Assembly: GCF_918797505.1 (NCBI RefSeq)
Contig: NC_092800.1
Location: 24,071,577-24,135,576, forward strand
Source of the DNA: Bemisia tabaci
Lineage: Eukaryota; Arthropoda; Insecta; Hemiptera; Aleyrodidae
Direction of reading: 5' to 3'
DNA: 64,000 bases
In this document: positions 1 to 11,230 of the stretch, piece by piece
Numbering within the stretch: position 1 is the stretch's first letter
How the letters are laid out: each line of letters starts with the position of its first letter
Made by a program: the position numbers and the translations under genes
Notes under the pieces: generated by a model
The model's input: the letters and a program-made list of their open reading frames with translations, nothing else
Databases searched by the model: none
Told to the model about the DNA's origin: nothing

Positions 1-2091
1 GCGGAAGTTAAAATCATTAAACCACATTTATGTTTGTTCTTTCATAATTTTTTCGTTCATTTCTTATGAATGGAAAGGCCTTGTCCACGCAGAGATAGGT
101 TTACGAAACTTAACGTTCGCGCAAAGTTCGGTGAATTTTTGCTAGTTGTGTTGACATGGCTTTCCCAAAAATTGTGGCCAACACGAGTATACGCGTCTTA
201 TGCACCCCACCCCCGCTGGCACGTTCACTTGATGGTTTTTATTGATGTTTCAAAACGAATGAGAAGGGGGCGGCAAAATACAGGCGGCCCATTGGCGGCA
301 AGTAGGTAAATCCGGCCCTGACATTGTACCCTGGAATGTAGAACATGCTCGAGTGTGCAAGCCTACCGCGTGGGGAATTTTTTAAGAAACATTTTAGTCC
401 CTCCTTTTCCTCAGCGAAAAATGATGAACAAATGAACAGCGCACTTATTTTTCAAAGTTTTGGTTGCACACCTAGCTAAGACTTTGCAGAGTGAGAACAC
501 TTTCCGAGAATGAGGAAATTTTAAAGTTGAAACGGTGATGTTGATTCGCACGTTATAACAGAAGTTATAGTCGACGCCAACCAAGTTTAGGCTTTTTAAG
601 TTTAGACCGTGACAGAAAATCGTCTGACATCACTTTTAGCATGAAAGTAAATGCAAGATTTAAGATAGCGGATGTTTTGTTGCAGTCTGAAAGTGCGTAA
701 ACTCACTTAGCGTTGATTCTATTCGGAACGTAATCTCTCTTTTCCTTTCCAATGAATGTACTTCACGCTAAAATCTGATTTTTGCAAACTTTAGAAAAAA
801 AACGTCGCAATGGATCAGTATCGAAACCAGCTACTTCAAACGGGTCATTATATCTTCACACCTCAGAACGCACGAAAAACGGTGATCGAATCAATCAATC
901 AGCAAAAACATCTGGTGTTGATGTATCGACTTATCACATTCGGTTGCAACACCGAGAACCGAAACCGAAGGCCGAACGCTCGGTTCAGTAACCGCGTTCC
1001 AAATATTTCGAGTGTCATTCTTCAACTTCAATATTAGCATCCGCCCGATTTTATTCGTGTCTCACTGTCTCAAGTGGATTTTGCGTGGAATTTGGATTCC
1101 GAATTGCTCTTCCGACCCTATTCGCTCTCGCAGTTGTTTTCGATGGATCTCTTTCGAACCGTGAATTCTTTCATGTATTGCTTCTTTTATTGTACTCAAC
1201 GGTTTTAACGTGTGTAAGCTAAGCAGGCAAAATTTTCTTGCTTGAGAGCTGGCAACGGTGATGATATGCAAGTCAAGTGCGATAACCATCAGCCTGCCAA
1301 AAAAAACTTGTTTCTCCGAGACTGAAGCACCATTATGATACATCCACGCGCAACTCGCGCGCATTTTTTTGATCTTCCAGTGCCGCCATACTCTCGAAAT
1401 TTAAGCTATATTTTTCTTGCGAAAACGTATTGAGTTCATTACTTAACATGCCTTTGGCACAATCCTAGGAGTAGTGCATGATTAAGACATAGGACTGACC
1501 ATAAGAACTGGGGAAATAAAAATGCCACATCGATTCGAAGCACGTCAATCAACTGTTGGTCCACTGGTCAGAGCACATTAATATCTGTTGAATGGTGTTG
1601 TTCGCTGAAAGGACTTATGTATTGTTGCATTTCGGGAGCGGCTGGAACCTAAATGCTTTTGGGGATACTATCTTCTAATGGGCTGAAACTCTCTTTTCAA
1701 CCTCATTTTGACCATTGGGCCACGAGTTGAGCGTTGCGCTTAGCAAGTTTACTGAACACTTGCTCGTTCAACAAAATAACGAATCGCTTAACACCGTGTC
1801 TAGCATTCGCCGAAGAGGTAACCTCAAGGGGTTAGAGGGATCGAGGGATCAAGAGACATCGCCTGGAGGCTACTGGGGGTTTCTCTTCATCCCTGAATCC
1901 CTGGTACAAGCTGTGTTGTAACTCATTTGTTTTCGAGGTATGCAGTCTATGCCCTATCTTAAATTCATACACTGTAAAAATCGTAGCCTCCGCAGATCAG
2001 CGGCTAAAGCCTAAAAATCCGTAGTTTCGTATGCGACATTTCAAGTGTAGACTCTCTTTTTTTAAACTTACCATTTGGACTACACTTTGCA
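1..2091. other. No gene or known repeat recognised
   Basis: Moderately AT-rich unique-looking sequence. The open frames are under 100 codons, overlap on both strands and have no recognisable motif. The last 20 nt carry the left end of a GGACTACATTTTG-type foldback (2074-2091) cut off by the next element. Confidence 0.5.
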
Positions 2092-2593
2092 ATGGAGATG
2101 TTGCTTGTGTGAGGAATTTGCGATTTGACTGTTGATTCTAATGTATAAGTTCGCGAGAAACACGATGATGCCACTGGTTTTCTCTGAAATCAACTCCCAA
2201 ACTCAAAAAAGCTCTCAAGTTGAGGCCAAAATGGAGGGGATATCCCACGCTATCCTGAGAGTCCACCTCTACATCAATACAAACTCCATGCAAAGATAGG
2301 GAGCAAATACATTAGCAGTGATGCCGTGTTTTCAGTTTTAGAGTCCCCAAATAAAGTGGCAGCCCTGTCAATGTATTTGCTCCCTATCTTTGCATGGAGA
2401 GTTTGTTGTGATGTAGAGGTGGACTCTCAGGGTAGGGTGGGATATCCCCTCCATTTTGGCCTCACTTTGAGAGCTTTTTTTGAGCTTGGGAGTTGATTTC
2501 AGAGAAAACCAGTGCACCATCGTGTTTCTCACGAACTTTTACCCAAGTATCAACAGTCAAATCGCAAACTCCTCACACATGCAACATCTCCAT
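2092..2593. repeat. ATGGAGATG-family MITE, copy 1
   Basis: About 500 bp with long inverted arms: ATGGAGATGTTGC at the left matches GCAACATCTCCAT at the right, and the arms pair over much of their length (for example CAACTCCCAA near 2200 against TTGGGAGTTG near 2490). The middle holds GGGAGCAAATACATT and its complement. A half copy of another foldback follows directly. Confidence 0.85.
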
Positions 2594-2875
2594 AGATCGC
2601 ATTCGATAGATCAAACGGGTGGGATTGTATCGATATCGATTGGTTCAAAACATAAACATAGCCTCAAAAGTAAATTCAGAAATCTGAGAGAACGGATTTT
2701 TTGTAACAGATTTTTTATTCTTTTGAGTACCAAATGCCAATGCAAAGTGAAATTGTCAGGAAATTTCTCATTTTCAGCTCTTCCAATTAAAACCCTTAAA
2801 GTTTGGTTTGAGGTTATGTTCTATTGTTTTGAACCAAACGATACATCGAACCGTTATCGAATACGGTCTATTGGG
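2594..2875. repeat. Half copy of the GGATCGTATTCGATAC foldback
   Basis: Matches the left arm and centre of the complete palindromic element at 28746-29310 (ATTGTATCGATATCGATTGG, then ACCAAACGATACATCGAACC), but the right arm is missing. It abuts the preceding MITE, so one element may have inserted at or truncated the other. Confidence 0.7.
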
Positions 2876-3274
2876 ACCACAAACTCTGTTGTGGTGGGTC
2901 CCGCCCACACCACAAACCCACAACAAATGTCTCTCTTTTGACATTCAGGTAAATGATGAAACATTGACGGAGATTTTTATCCGTTGAATGCTGCTCCTGG
3001 TTAACGCAAGTCCATCGAATGTAATAAGGGCCTGAGGTTGGAGGAATGCAGTCGGGGAGTGAGTGCTAGGCGCGGGAGAGCCGAAATGTGTCAAAACGGT
3101 GACGTCACAGGACTTATTTATAGTCGTGCCTCCGTGACATCACAACATCCCGACCGCGCCACCCTCCTCCCTGCCCGGACCGACTCCAAGCAGACATGAC
3201 TTATGACTCTCCGTTTTTTATCCTTTTTTTCAGTTCCTTTTTTTTATCCTACCGTCGTTGCCGATTTTGTACTA

Positions 3275-3416
3275 AATGGGCTACATTTTGCCTATCGGAA
3301 TAATAATTTTTGGCTTAGTTTAGAAATAACGTGTGTATCATTTACTTTCTCTATGTACGTAGTGTTTTTACGGCTGAGCCAGAAATTGTAGTTTCTAATA
3401 GCAAAATAATGTCCAT
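3275..3416. repeat. GGACTACATTTTG-type foldback, divergent copy
   Basis: Left end TGGGCTACATTTTGC pairs with right end GCAAAATAATGTCCA; the centre keeps TTTCTCTATG and TGAGCCAGAAATT, shared with the copies at 33821 and 43669. It is more diverged than those. Confidence 0.65.
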
Positions 3417-4258
3417 ATGAGGGAATACTTACTGGTCTCCATGCTTTTGTGACCAGAACGCGCGATGAAGGAAGAGCATGGAGTTTACCGAGATGCAACC
3501 ATTCGTGCTCTGTGGATAGCCGTGTTGCATGCTGAAAATTGAAGGCGCTCATTTTAGTCTATAAACCAGTGCCTGCAGTGATACGCTGTCACGGCTCGTG
3601 ACGGCTAGATATGATATCCTAATCTGTGGAAATGATGTGAATATATTCTCTCTTGTCCTCTTGCCTCAGTTCTTGTCAGAGAACTTCATCTAGTCACTTA
3701 TCCGTAATGGCATGCCACACGCGCTGCTGCGTTCACTGCTTCATGGTCTAGAGTTGCCGGAACGCCTTCCGTTTTTTGATATGCAACGCGCGAATCCATA
3801 GAGTACGAATAGTTGTGTCTAGGCGTTATTATCAACATCATTGAATGCGTTGCTTATTTGGACTGTGATATTAGCGATATCTATTATACATATTTTTCCG
3901 GCTCTTTATTTGCGGAATTCTGCGAATTCTACGATGCCACTGGTTTTGTCACGAAACCACTCGAATTCACTACATTGTTAAAGAACATTATCTAAGCAGA
4001 GGTAGAGCCTCTAAAAACATGAGTAGGTGTGTTTTCAACTTTCCTCTAACAGAGGCAGGTACCGGATAAGAACTGATTTTTCTATTAAGGAGCGGATGCT
4101 GAATTTTTTGAGGAAATAGTGATTTCTGGCCAGCCAGTTTTGGTAGACAACGAGGCGTTAGATTTAATTTTAGATCTGAAACCATCGTAGCGTTTACCCC
4201 TTACAAGTGGCATCAACGCGACGCGTCGCGGTGCTCGATCCCGGCGTTATGGTCGTCG
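3417..4258. other. Unassigned non-coding stretch
   Basis: No supportable gene. Around 4085-4145 the phrase GGCCAGCCAGTTTTGGTAGAC resembles the right end of the CAGGGTGTCTA family, so part of this is a decayed copy. Confidence 0.4.
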
Positions 4259-4485
4259 CACACCGGATCGAATCGGTAAGAGAAGTCGGACATTAATTCT
4301 TTTTATTTAAACTGTAAAATATAATGTCTACCTCGTCAAATTTTAAATTTTAGTCTTTGAGAAAATCATGCGGGAGAACTATCGGGACCTCTTTTAAAAC
4401 CTCAACGTTTTGTATGAACGGAGTCATAAGCTCCTAAAGTTACTGACATTTTGTCCGGTTTCTCCAATCGTTGCGTTCCATTGTG
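4259..4485. mobile_element. Transib-like MITE, copy 1 (divergent)
   Basis: Left end CACACCGGATCGAATCGG; right end read on the minus strand CACAATGGAACG. Both sides carry a perfect 5-bp direct repeat CGTCG (4254-4258 and 4486-4490), fitting the CG-rich 5-bp duplication of Transib transposons. Internal sequence aligns by eye with the other five copies (ATAAGCTCCT, CGTTTTGTATGAACGGAGT). Confidence 0.8.
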
Positions 4486-4648
4486 CGTCGGTCGTCGAGA
4501 CCGCGGATCGAACCCGATCGGAATCCGAGTAGCGTCGCCGTTGTCGTCGAGGCATCCAGGAAGATTTCCTCCTCCCCCTCCGCGTCCTCTCCCGAAGCCC
4601 CGTTCCCCGGCGGGTAATTTTTCTCCCTTTGAAGTTTTCCCTGGGGAT

Positions 4649-4666
4649 GGGGGGGGGGGGGGGGGG
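4649..4666. repeat. Poly-G tract (18 nt)
   Basis: Uninterrupted G run after CTGGGGAT, preceded by C-rich sequence. Similar runs occur at about 11629, 17917, 18387, 25646, 27137, 29479, 29919, 31047 and 32817. Confidence 0.9.
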
Positions 4667-4942
4667 ATACCTGCGACTTGAGCGCGGTAGCCGCCGATCA
4701 AACTCGGCTCCGAGGATAACGTACCCAGAGTCCTCGTCTAATGAAGAAACACTGGAAGCACATCCGTCGTGTCTTGTGGGCGTCCTGAAGCCTGCTTTAT
4801 ACTCCCCACGCTTTCCGTCTCAGATCTTTATTGATTCCAGCACACAGGGATTCTGTGTCCACACGTATCCGCGCAATGCTTCTGTGCATACATTTTTAAA
4901 AATATTGGAGTGAAATTAATTCTGTGCCGGAATCTATACGGA

Positions 4943-5455
4943 CAGGTTGTCACAGTCAGGGAAAACCGGGAAATGTCAGGGAATTTTAAAAAGGCACGCT
5001 GGAAAAAAAAAAAAAAAAACACATTGGATCTAGAGTCCAGGCTCTTGAAAACATTTGACTAGAAAAAGGACTCTTGATTCAATCAGATTTTAAGCTTAAA
5101 TCAAAAGGAAATCCGCTCAAATTAAGAGGCTTGGTTCTTGAATTAAGCTTAAATCTGATTGAATCAAGAGTATTTTTTGCGTCGATGTTTTTAAGAGTCT
5201 GGACTCGGGATCCAATGTGTTTTTTTCCAGTGCAGAGAAAACCGGGGAATATCAAGGAAATTGTTTTAATCACCTTTATTTGCTTTCTGGAATGGGTTAT
5301 AGGTTTCGAACAACACATTTTTCCCAAAAACTACCTCTAATGACGTTTTTTGAGCATCTAGCATTTCTTTAATTGTCAGGGAATTTCACCAAAATGTGTC
5401 AAGGAAATCAAGAAAATGTCAGGGAATTTCATTTCCTAGATTTGATGGCAACCCT
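4943..5455. repeat. TCAGGG-family repeat, copy 1, interrupted
   Basis: Begins CAGGTTGTCACAGTCAGGG and ends GGCAACCCTG, the imperfect inverted ends of this family. Inside are the shared phrases AACACATTTT and GTCAGGGAATTTCACC. A CACTGG foldback (4995-5233) is inserted in it, so the foldback is younger. Confidence 0.8.
4995..5233. repeat. CACTGG foldback, copy 1, nested in a TCAGGG repeat
   Basis: Almost wholly self-complementary: CACATTGGATCTAGAGTCCA at the left pairs with TGGACTCGGGATCCAATGTG at the right, as do TTGATTCAATCAGATTTTAAG and its counterpart. A poly-A next to the left end mirrors a poly-T at the right. Confidence 0.85.
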
Positions 5456-6069
5456 GGAACAGATGAATGAGTGCGGGACAGAATCTGCGCTCCTTGCGGA
5501 GTGACTTACACCATCACGGAGCGGAATCTACTCTTTTTGCGAAGTGACGTACGCTTTTATGCCGGTGATTTCACTCCACATTCATATCACTCGGGGTTTT
5601 GGGGTGCCATATAGACTCAAGCGTCGAATTTCATTCCTCGATTTTTAGCAGTGTACCTATAAGAGAGCACGGCAAGTAAGCATAGAATGCGCTTGCGCTT
5701 AAAATGAAGTACATGCACTTCGAGTACATTCTCATGATTGCAACAAAGCCGAAGCACCGAATGGTCGCTTGAGACATGCACTCCATCCGAAGACCATTGC
5801 TATGGATCAACGCCCGTGGAAGTGGGTAGTTTTAAGCTCGAATCGTTTTCGTGTAAGCTCTACGGTGGAGTGTTTAGCAGGGACAAGGCGATTACTGCCT
5901 CGCTGAGGCGGAACGCCGTATTAACACAAGGATGTCGCCAAATTTCTTCCGACTAAATTCGAAGCTTCTGGATAAGCTTAGGAACGGTTTGCCGTGGAAT
6001 ATTTTCGGAACATGTTTTGCAATTCAATCCAGTGTTTCAGAACATTTCAAGGGGAAATATTCTCGAACC
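5456..6069. other. Unassigned stretch with a CTGCCG-repeat fragment
   Basis: No gene. GGCGGAACGCCGTATTAAC followed by GTCGCCAAATTTC (about 5905-5955) is a diverged left end of the CTGCCGTGCTAAGG family seen complete at 14122. Confidence 0.45.
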
Positions 6070-6226
6070 GACAAAAAACTCCGGCCGTGGAAGCCGTACT
6101 TACGGTCTGTCTAGACGAACCGTCCGCGTTCCGGGCTCAGTGGCCAAAATTTCCGGTAGTAGCACCGGGAGTTATCGGAGTGCCGGCTCCAATACCCAGA
6201 ACTTTCGGGCTCTGAGCCCGTAACGG
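6070..6226. repeat. TTACGGGCT-type GC-rich palindromic repeat, copy 1
   Basis: Contains ACTCCGGCCGTGGAAGCCGT, CCGTCCGCGTTCCGGGCTCA and, inverted, TTTCGGGCTCTGAGCCCGTAA. Related copies are at 6869, 7198 and 39094. Confidence 0.7.
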
Positions 6227-6868
6227 AGGTATGTCTGTCAGTGCTCCCATTTCCCGGAACTAGCTCCGAATTCCGGAACTTTTGAAATTTTCCTGGATTT
6301 TTCCCTAAAATTTTGAAATTCTCGAAAGATTCCGAATCTTTGGCATTTTACGGAACTTTGGAAAAAATCTATAAAGAATCCCGGAACTTTTGACGGTCAT
6401 GGAATGGGAGCACCGTCATCTGTATAATAGCCCGTAACCTTTTTTCCGTTTAAATTTTCACGAAAATGCCTGGAAAATCGGAGGAAATTAGGCAACATTC
6501 GAACAGTCATACTTCCTTAGCGCGGGAGATTAGGGGGCGAGGATCGGGAGGTGTCGCGGGATTAGGTATGCGAAGCAAGTGGGCAGACTTCTTTTGTGGT
6601 TTCGTCGTCGTCGTCGTCGCGAATGTCTCGACGGGCGGACCCGGACCCGAGCAACGCCATAACGATCCGTCCGGATCACGCGAGCCGGCTATCGAGCGGC
6701 CGCCATCGGCCCGCGTCGTCGTTCGTCCATCGTCGCAGTACTGCCACCACTCCGCCTCCGTCATCGCCGCCGAAACGAAGCTCCGTCGAAGGTCCCTTCG
6801 TCGGGCGGGACTGCGGAGCAACACCCTCGGATGAACCGATCGGGTTGCCTAGCTCGCGGTAGAGTACA
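6227..6868. other. GC-rich stretch, no supported gene
   Basis: After an A/T-rich, GGAAC-rich part, 6500-6860 is GC- and CpG-rich with TCGTCG runs. It stays open on both strands for about 100-120 codons, but the translations are arginine/proline/serine-rich with no conserved motif, as expected of GC-rich chance frames. It could hold a promoter; nothing proves it. Confidence 0.4.
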
Positions 6869-7081
6869 CTGAAAGAAAAAATTACGGGCTATGTAGACTT
6901 ATCATCCGTTTCGGGGTCAGTGGCCGAAAGTTCCGGACTCAGTGGCCGAAAGTTCCGGGTGCTGGAGCCGTAACCTCGATTGTTCCGGGTTCTACGCCCG
7001 GAAGTTTCAGCCTCTGAGTCCGGAACGTGGACGGCTCGTAACTTAAGTACGGCTTCTACGGCCGGAGTTTTTTTTTCCACT
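6869..7081. repeat. TTACGGGCT-type palindromic repeat, copy 2
   Basis: Starts CACTGAAAGAAAAAATTACG and ends with the complement TTTTTTTTTCCACTG. The GGCCGAAAGTTCCGG unit occurs twice in direct orientation on its left side, a local duplication absent from the other copies. Confidence 0.8.
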
Positions 7082-7197
7082 GGGAGAGAGAATGGGCATG
7101 TTTATAAGTCATGGTATCCAGACCGGAAAACCCGAGATTCCTCAAGTCATGAAGAGTCTCAGCGCGTTGTGTTGACATATTTACGAAAACACACACG

Positions 7198-7396
7198 AAA
7201 AAAAGACTCCGGCCTTAGAAACCGTACTTACGGGCTGTATAGACATACCGTCCGCGTTTGGGCTCAGAGGCCGAAAGTTCCGGGTGTAGCATCTGGAGCT
7301 ATCGAAGCTTCGGCTCCAGCACCCGGAATTTTCGGCCTCTGAGCCCGAAACGGACGGTGTGTCTGTACAGCCCGTAACTTCTTTTTTCAGAGCCGT
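7198..7396. repeat. TTACGGGCT-type palindromic repeat, copy 3
   Basis: Near-perfect foldback: CCGTCCGCGTTTGGGCTCAG and GGCCGAAAGTTCCGGGTG pair with CACCCGGAATTTTCGGCC and CTGAGCCCGAAACGGACGG. The loop is GAAGCTTC-like. This is the most symmetrical of the four copies. Confidence 0.85.
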
Positions 7397-7645
7397 TGGA
7401 GAAAATTGCGGAGGCCTAGAATAATATTGGCACCATTGTGTGTATTTTTGTCCATAGCTTTGTCGTTCAATTTCTATTATCAGCTCGCAGCCCGCAATAT
7501 CGCTCGTGCGAAGTGTTTTTCTTTCTTTTGAACCAAGACTCGTAGTTATTTCTACCGGAACGCGAGATTACCACTCGGTACAGTTTATCAGCTCGTTCGA
7601 GGGTTTCCGAATGACCGGATTTTCAAGTTAAAGCTAGTGTGAAAT

Positions 7646-7767
7646 GGACGTATTTCTACCAAACGGAACTATGTGCGTAAAGACATGAGCCCTGAGACCC
7701 ATAAGAATATATGCACAACAAGGCTCACGTCAGAATGCACATAGTTCCGTTCGGCAGAAATACGTCC
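7646..7767. repeat. GGACGTATTT foldback, copy 1
   Basis: Left arm 7646-7676 (GGACGTATTTCTACC...) pairs with right arm 7737-7767 (...AGAAATACGTCC), with inner complementary ATGAGCC and GGCTCACG. A related foldback is at 11914-12039. Confidence 0.75.
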
Positions 7768-8129
7768 GAATCCATTCCGGAATATTTCAGCGGATGCCCG
7801 CGTCGACGTCGCGTCTGGGAGTGTGAAATCGGGCGAGTGTGTGTGCCGTCACGTCTCTGTGTGAGTGCTCGGTGGCACGGGCCCCGAGTCGGGACCCGGC
7901 CGACGAAAGGGCGTAACTGTCTTCAGAGATGAGACCTAGAAAGCATTGAGTCGTACGGACGACAGGGCTCATCGTGGAGTGTAGTTACGTCCGTATGTCG
8001 AAAGGGCGACGGGTTTATTGATGAGCCCCAGTCACGCATGTATGAGCCTTGAGTAGCTTCGTGACCCACTACCCCCGCCCACGAGTCCGCTGTTGCCATT
8101 ATCTGGCGGGAAATTGGTTTAATACTCTT

Positions 8130-8358
8130 CTGCCGTGCTAAGGAAGAACGCCGTATGAACATTCGAGAGTTGCCAAATTTCCTGTGATAAAATGTTTATT
8201 TTTGAGGAAAATTATGAATATTTTTCAGTGAAATTTTCAGGAACTTTAGACCAAAATACAAAAAATATTCTCTCAAAAATGCGAAGAAAAATATTCATAG
8301 GTTTACCAGGGAATTCGTGTTTCGGCGAAGGAGATTTGGTAACGCCTGAAGGCTCATA
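8130..8358. repeat. CTGCCGTGCTAAGG-family repeat, copy 1
   Basis: Left end CTGCCGTGCTAAGGAAGAAC followed by GCCGTATGA and GAGAGTTGCCAAATTT; the right side has GGAGATTTGGTAACG and CTCATACG, a partial inverted end lacking the terminal CACGGCAG. Confidence 0.7.
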
Positions 8359-8429
8359 CGTTGTCAAATACCCTTGGATTAAAACCGAATTTACCGAGAA
8401 AATTGTGAATATTTTTTTCCAAAATTTTC

Positions 8430-8710
8430 CAGGGTGTCTACCATCAGGATTTTCCCAAGTTTCCCGATTCTACAAGGATTTGAGGTCGATCAGGATTTAA
8501 TCCAGATTTCATCAGGATAAGAGGAAAAATCGGTCGTAAAATCAGGATTTTAGAAGAGTCGTCCGTATTTCCCGTTAATTATCCGCTATCCGTCCGTTAA
8601 CTTTTCTCCGCAAAAAATCAGGATTTGATAAAATTATGAGATCAGGATCTAGCAGTCAAAAATCAGGAAAAATCAAGATTTCCCAAAATCAAAGAAAACT
8701 AGATACCCTG
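8430..8710. mobile_element. CAGGGTGTCTA-family MITE, copy 1
   Basis: Begins CAGGGTGTCTACCATCAGG and ends AGATACCCTG. A 5-bp direct repeat TTTTC flanks it (8425-8429 and 8711-8715). The interior is rich in ATCAGGATTT and aligns closely with the copy at 42649. Confidence 0.85.
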
Positions 8711-8745
8711 TTTTCAGACAATGTCGTATGCAATTCAATGGAAAA

Positions 8746-8899
8746 AAATTGGCCTCCGGCCAATTTATGCGCGGCGCTTCGCGCCGCGTACCGGCGCTAC
8801 GCGCCGGCATTTGGGGGGCTTCGCCCCCCCCATCCGCTTAGCGGATTGGTGCGGGGACCGCACGGGACTTTCTCGCTCGAGCCGGCGCTTCGCGCCGGC
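8746..8899. repeat. Array of seven perfect hairpins, each with a 3-nt loop
   Basis: Seven adjacent perfect inverted repeats: 8746-8766 (loop TCC), 8770-8788 (TTC), 8791-8807 (TAC), 8813-8829 (TTC), 8832-8846 (TTA), 8849-8863 (GGA) and 8881-8899 (TTC). Stems are 6-9 bp, mostly GC. The strand between hairpins is only 2-17 nt. Such a cluster is unlike its AT-rich surroundings and follows a MITE by about 35 nt. No function is assigned. Confidence 0.9.
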
Positions 8900-8910
8900 A
8901 TAGACACTTT

Positions 8911-9932
8911 TACTGGAATATTTAGAAAAATACTGCCAATTTTACAAAATCATAAAGTTTGATTGGAATTTTGATCACAGGATAATAGTTATGAAATTTT
9001 TATTCAAACCACTGAACTTTATTGTAAATGTCTTCGCGATATGTGATGAATTCATATATTCGGCCTCGACTTGTTGATTTTATGAGGCATCTTCAATTAA
9101 ATATGTAATTGATTAACAAAGTCTCCTGTCAAAGATGGCGATCCGTAAAAATCTTAGCTTTTCTACGATTCATTAGGATCCATTAGATTCATTGACATCA
9201 TACTTCAGATACGATTTTATATTATAATCTCTCCTTAAGCACGGTCAAAAGCCATCAAATATCTACTTGAATGGGTAGAATGACTATTCGATGTTCAAAT
9301 AGTCTTAAATCTAAACGGTTTTCGCTTAGCATCTCCCAAATTTTAAATTTGGCGGGCGAATCTACCTGCTGGAAGGTTCACCACACGCCCGCCAGGAGCG
9401 CCATCTCCTTACCGCGTATCCCTGTAATTCAAAGCGAAAACAATAGAGAGCGCTGAGAGCGCCATCTCCTTCAACCAAACCCAAAGACCAACCTCGGGTT
9501 CTAACAATTTATAACCTCCTTCATTAAGTAACAAGCATTAAATCAGTCATATTTGTGCCGTATTATTATATTATATTTGTGCTTAGTACCTCGTAAAAAG
9601 GAACCGCGAAAGATGGAATCTGCCGGGATTCTAAATTCATTAACAACAAACATATTAGTATTTAATAAAGATGTAAGTGTCAGTTCTTGCGTCAGCTTGA
9701 TGACTAATAGTAACTATATATTGTAAGTACTTACCTACCTAATTAGTTGTCTAATTTTGCTTGGTGTATACCTACGGAGTAATTTTGGAAATAGTATATG
9801 ATGCATTATATAATGCATTTGAATTCCTAGGTTTCACCTGACTCAAAGCGTTTGCTGCTATTATCTAGAAGCGTTCCGACTCATTTATCAGAGAATTGAG
9901 CGTTTCCTATCGGCCCCTCTGCAATTATGAGA
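8911..9932. other. Unassigned AT-rich stretch
   Basis: No gene or recognisable repeat end. GAGCGCCATCTCCTT occurs twice (about 9397 and 9457), suggesting a small local duplication. Confidence 0.4.
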
Positions 9933-10400
9933 TTAGTCCAAGAATCCTTTAGGAACTTAAATTAATGACTCAGATGGTGCTTTTGAGCCAACTTTCAAAG
10001 AATTAAAGGCATTTTTTCAAAATCTACAGTCCATGAGCTCTCCGTGTGACCGAAGTGCTCTCCTCGCTATATGACGCGTAACCCTTCAATTTTTAGTTTA
10101 GTCCAAAGACCTCATAGGAACTTACATTATTGAACCAGGTGGTGCTCTTATGCCAACTTTCGAAGAAATGAAAGGCATTTTTTTTCAAATTTACAGTCTT
10201 TGAAAATGAGTTGTTTGTGTGATGTCGCGGAGCAAAGTGCCCTACTTTTGGGCCTCGTAATCCCTTGAATTTTGAGATTAGTCCAAAGATCTTTTAGGAA
10301 CTTAAATTAATGACCCAGGTGATGTGCTTGATGCCCACTTTTAAAGAATTAAAGGCATTTTTCAAAATTTACGGTCCCTCAAAATGAGCTTTCCGTGTGA
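9933..10400. repeat. Tandem triplication, unit about 165-180 bp
   Basis: TTAGTCCAA starts at 9933, 10098 and 10278. Each unit continues with TAGGAACTTA, a CCAGGTGGTGC-like phrase, AAAGGCATTTTT and TTTACAGTC. The block continues into a C-rich segment and ends at the assembly gap, so it may be part of a larger transposon. Confidence 0.85.
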
Positions 10401-10730
10401 TTTTGCTGAAAATGGACCTTTAACCCAATTTGACCCTAGCCCCCCCAAATTTTAGCGTACCCCAAAATCGTTGGACGTGCATAAGGAGACCATAAATATG
10501 GTGTTCTGTGAGAATTTTGAATGAAATCGAACAGATAGATTCTGAGATATCGCTGTAGACAGATTTGGGGGACGCCGGACGGACGGACACACATTTTTTC
10601 AAGTATGGTTATTTTGACTCCTGGGACCTTAAAACGTCTAGAAATGATGAAATTTCAACTTTTTTTTTTTTTTTTTTCTTGGAGGATGACAATACTTCCT
10701 CTCTACCCTAGGGGAGCGAGAAAGTAAAAA

Positions 10731-11230
10731 NNNNNNNNNNNNNNNNNNNNNNNNNNNNNNNNNNNNNNNNNNNNNNNNNNNNNNNNNNNNNNNNNNNNNN
10801 NNNNNNNNNNNNNNNNNNNNNNNNNNNNNNNNNNNNNNNNNNNNNNNNNNNNNNNNNNNNNNNNNNNNNNNNNNNNNNNNNNNNNNNNNNNNNNNNNNNN
10901 NNNNNNNNNNNNNNNNNNNNNNNNNNNNNNNNNNNNNNNNNNNNNNNNNNNNNNNNNNNNNNNNNNNNNNNNNNNNNNNNNNNNNNNNNNNNNNNNNNNN
11001 NNNNNNNNNNNNNNNNNNNNNNNNNNNNNNNNNNNNNNNNNNNNNNNNNNNNNNNNNNNNNNNNNNNNNNNNNNNNNNNNNNNNNNNNNNNNNNNNNNNN
11101 NNNNNNNNNNNNNNNNNNNNNNNNNNNNNNNNNNNNNNNNNNNNNNNNNNNNNNNNNNNNNNNNNNNNNNNNNNNNNNNNNNNNNNNNNNNNNNNNNNNN
11201 NNNNNNNNNNNNNNNNNNNNNNNNNNNNNN
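10731..11230. other. Assembly gap (500 N)
   Basis: Exactly 500 N, a usual placeholder for a gap, so distances across it are unreliable. It interrupts a repeat: a tandem triplication and the phrase GGGGAGCGAGAAAGT precede it, and the right end of a CTGCCGTG-type repeat follows. Confidence 0.98.

Noticed and set aside
2480..2941. 153-codon open frame
   Set aside because: Runs through the right arm of an ATGGAGATG MITE and a foldback half copy; entirely repeat-derived.
6466..6862. Overlapping 88-122 codon frames on both strands
   Set aside because: GC-rich sequence with TCGTCG runs keeps several frames open by chance; serine/arginine/proline-rich translations without motifs.
8746..8899. CRISPR array interpretation of the regular hairpins
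   Set aside because: Units differ in sequence, lack constant repeats and spacers, and the setting is eukaryotic.
8636..8962. 108-codon frame over the hairpin array
   Set aside because: Coding appearance comes from the GC-rich palindromes; it begins inside a MITE and has no independent support.
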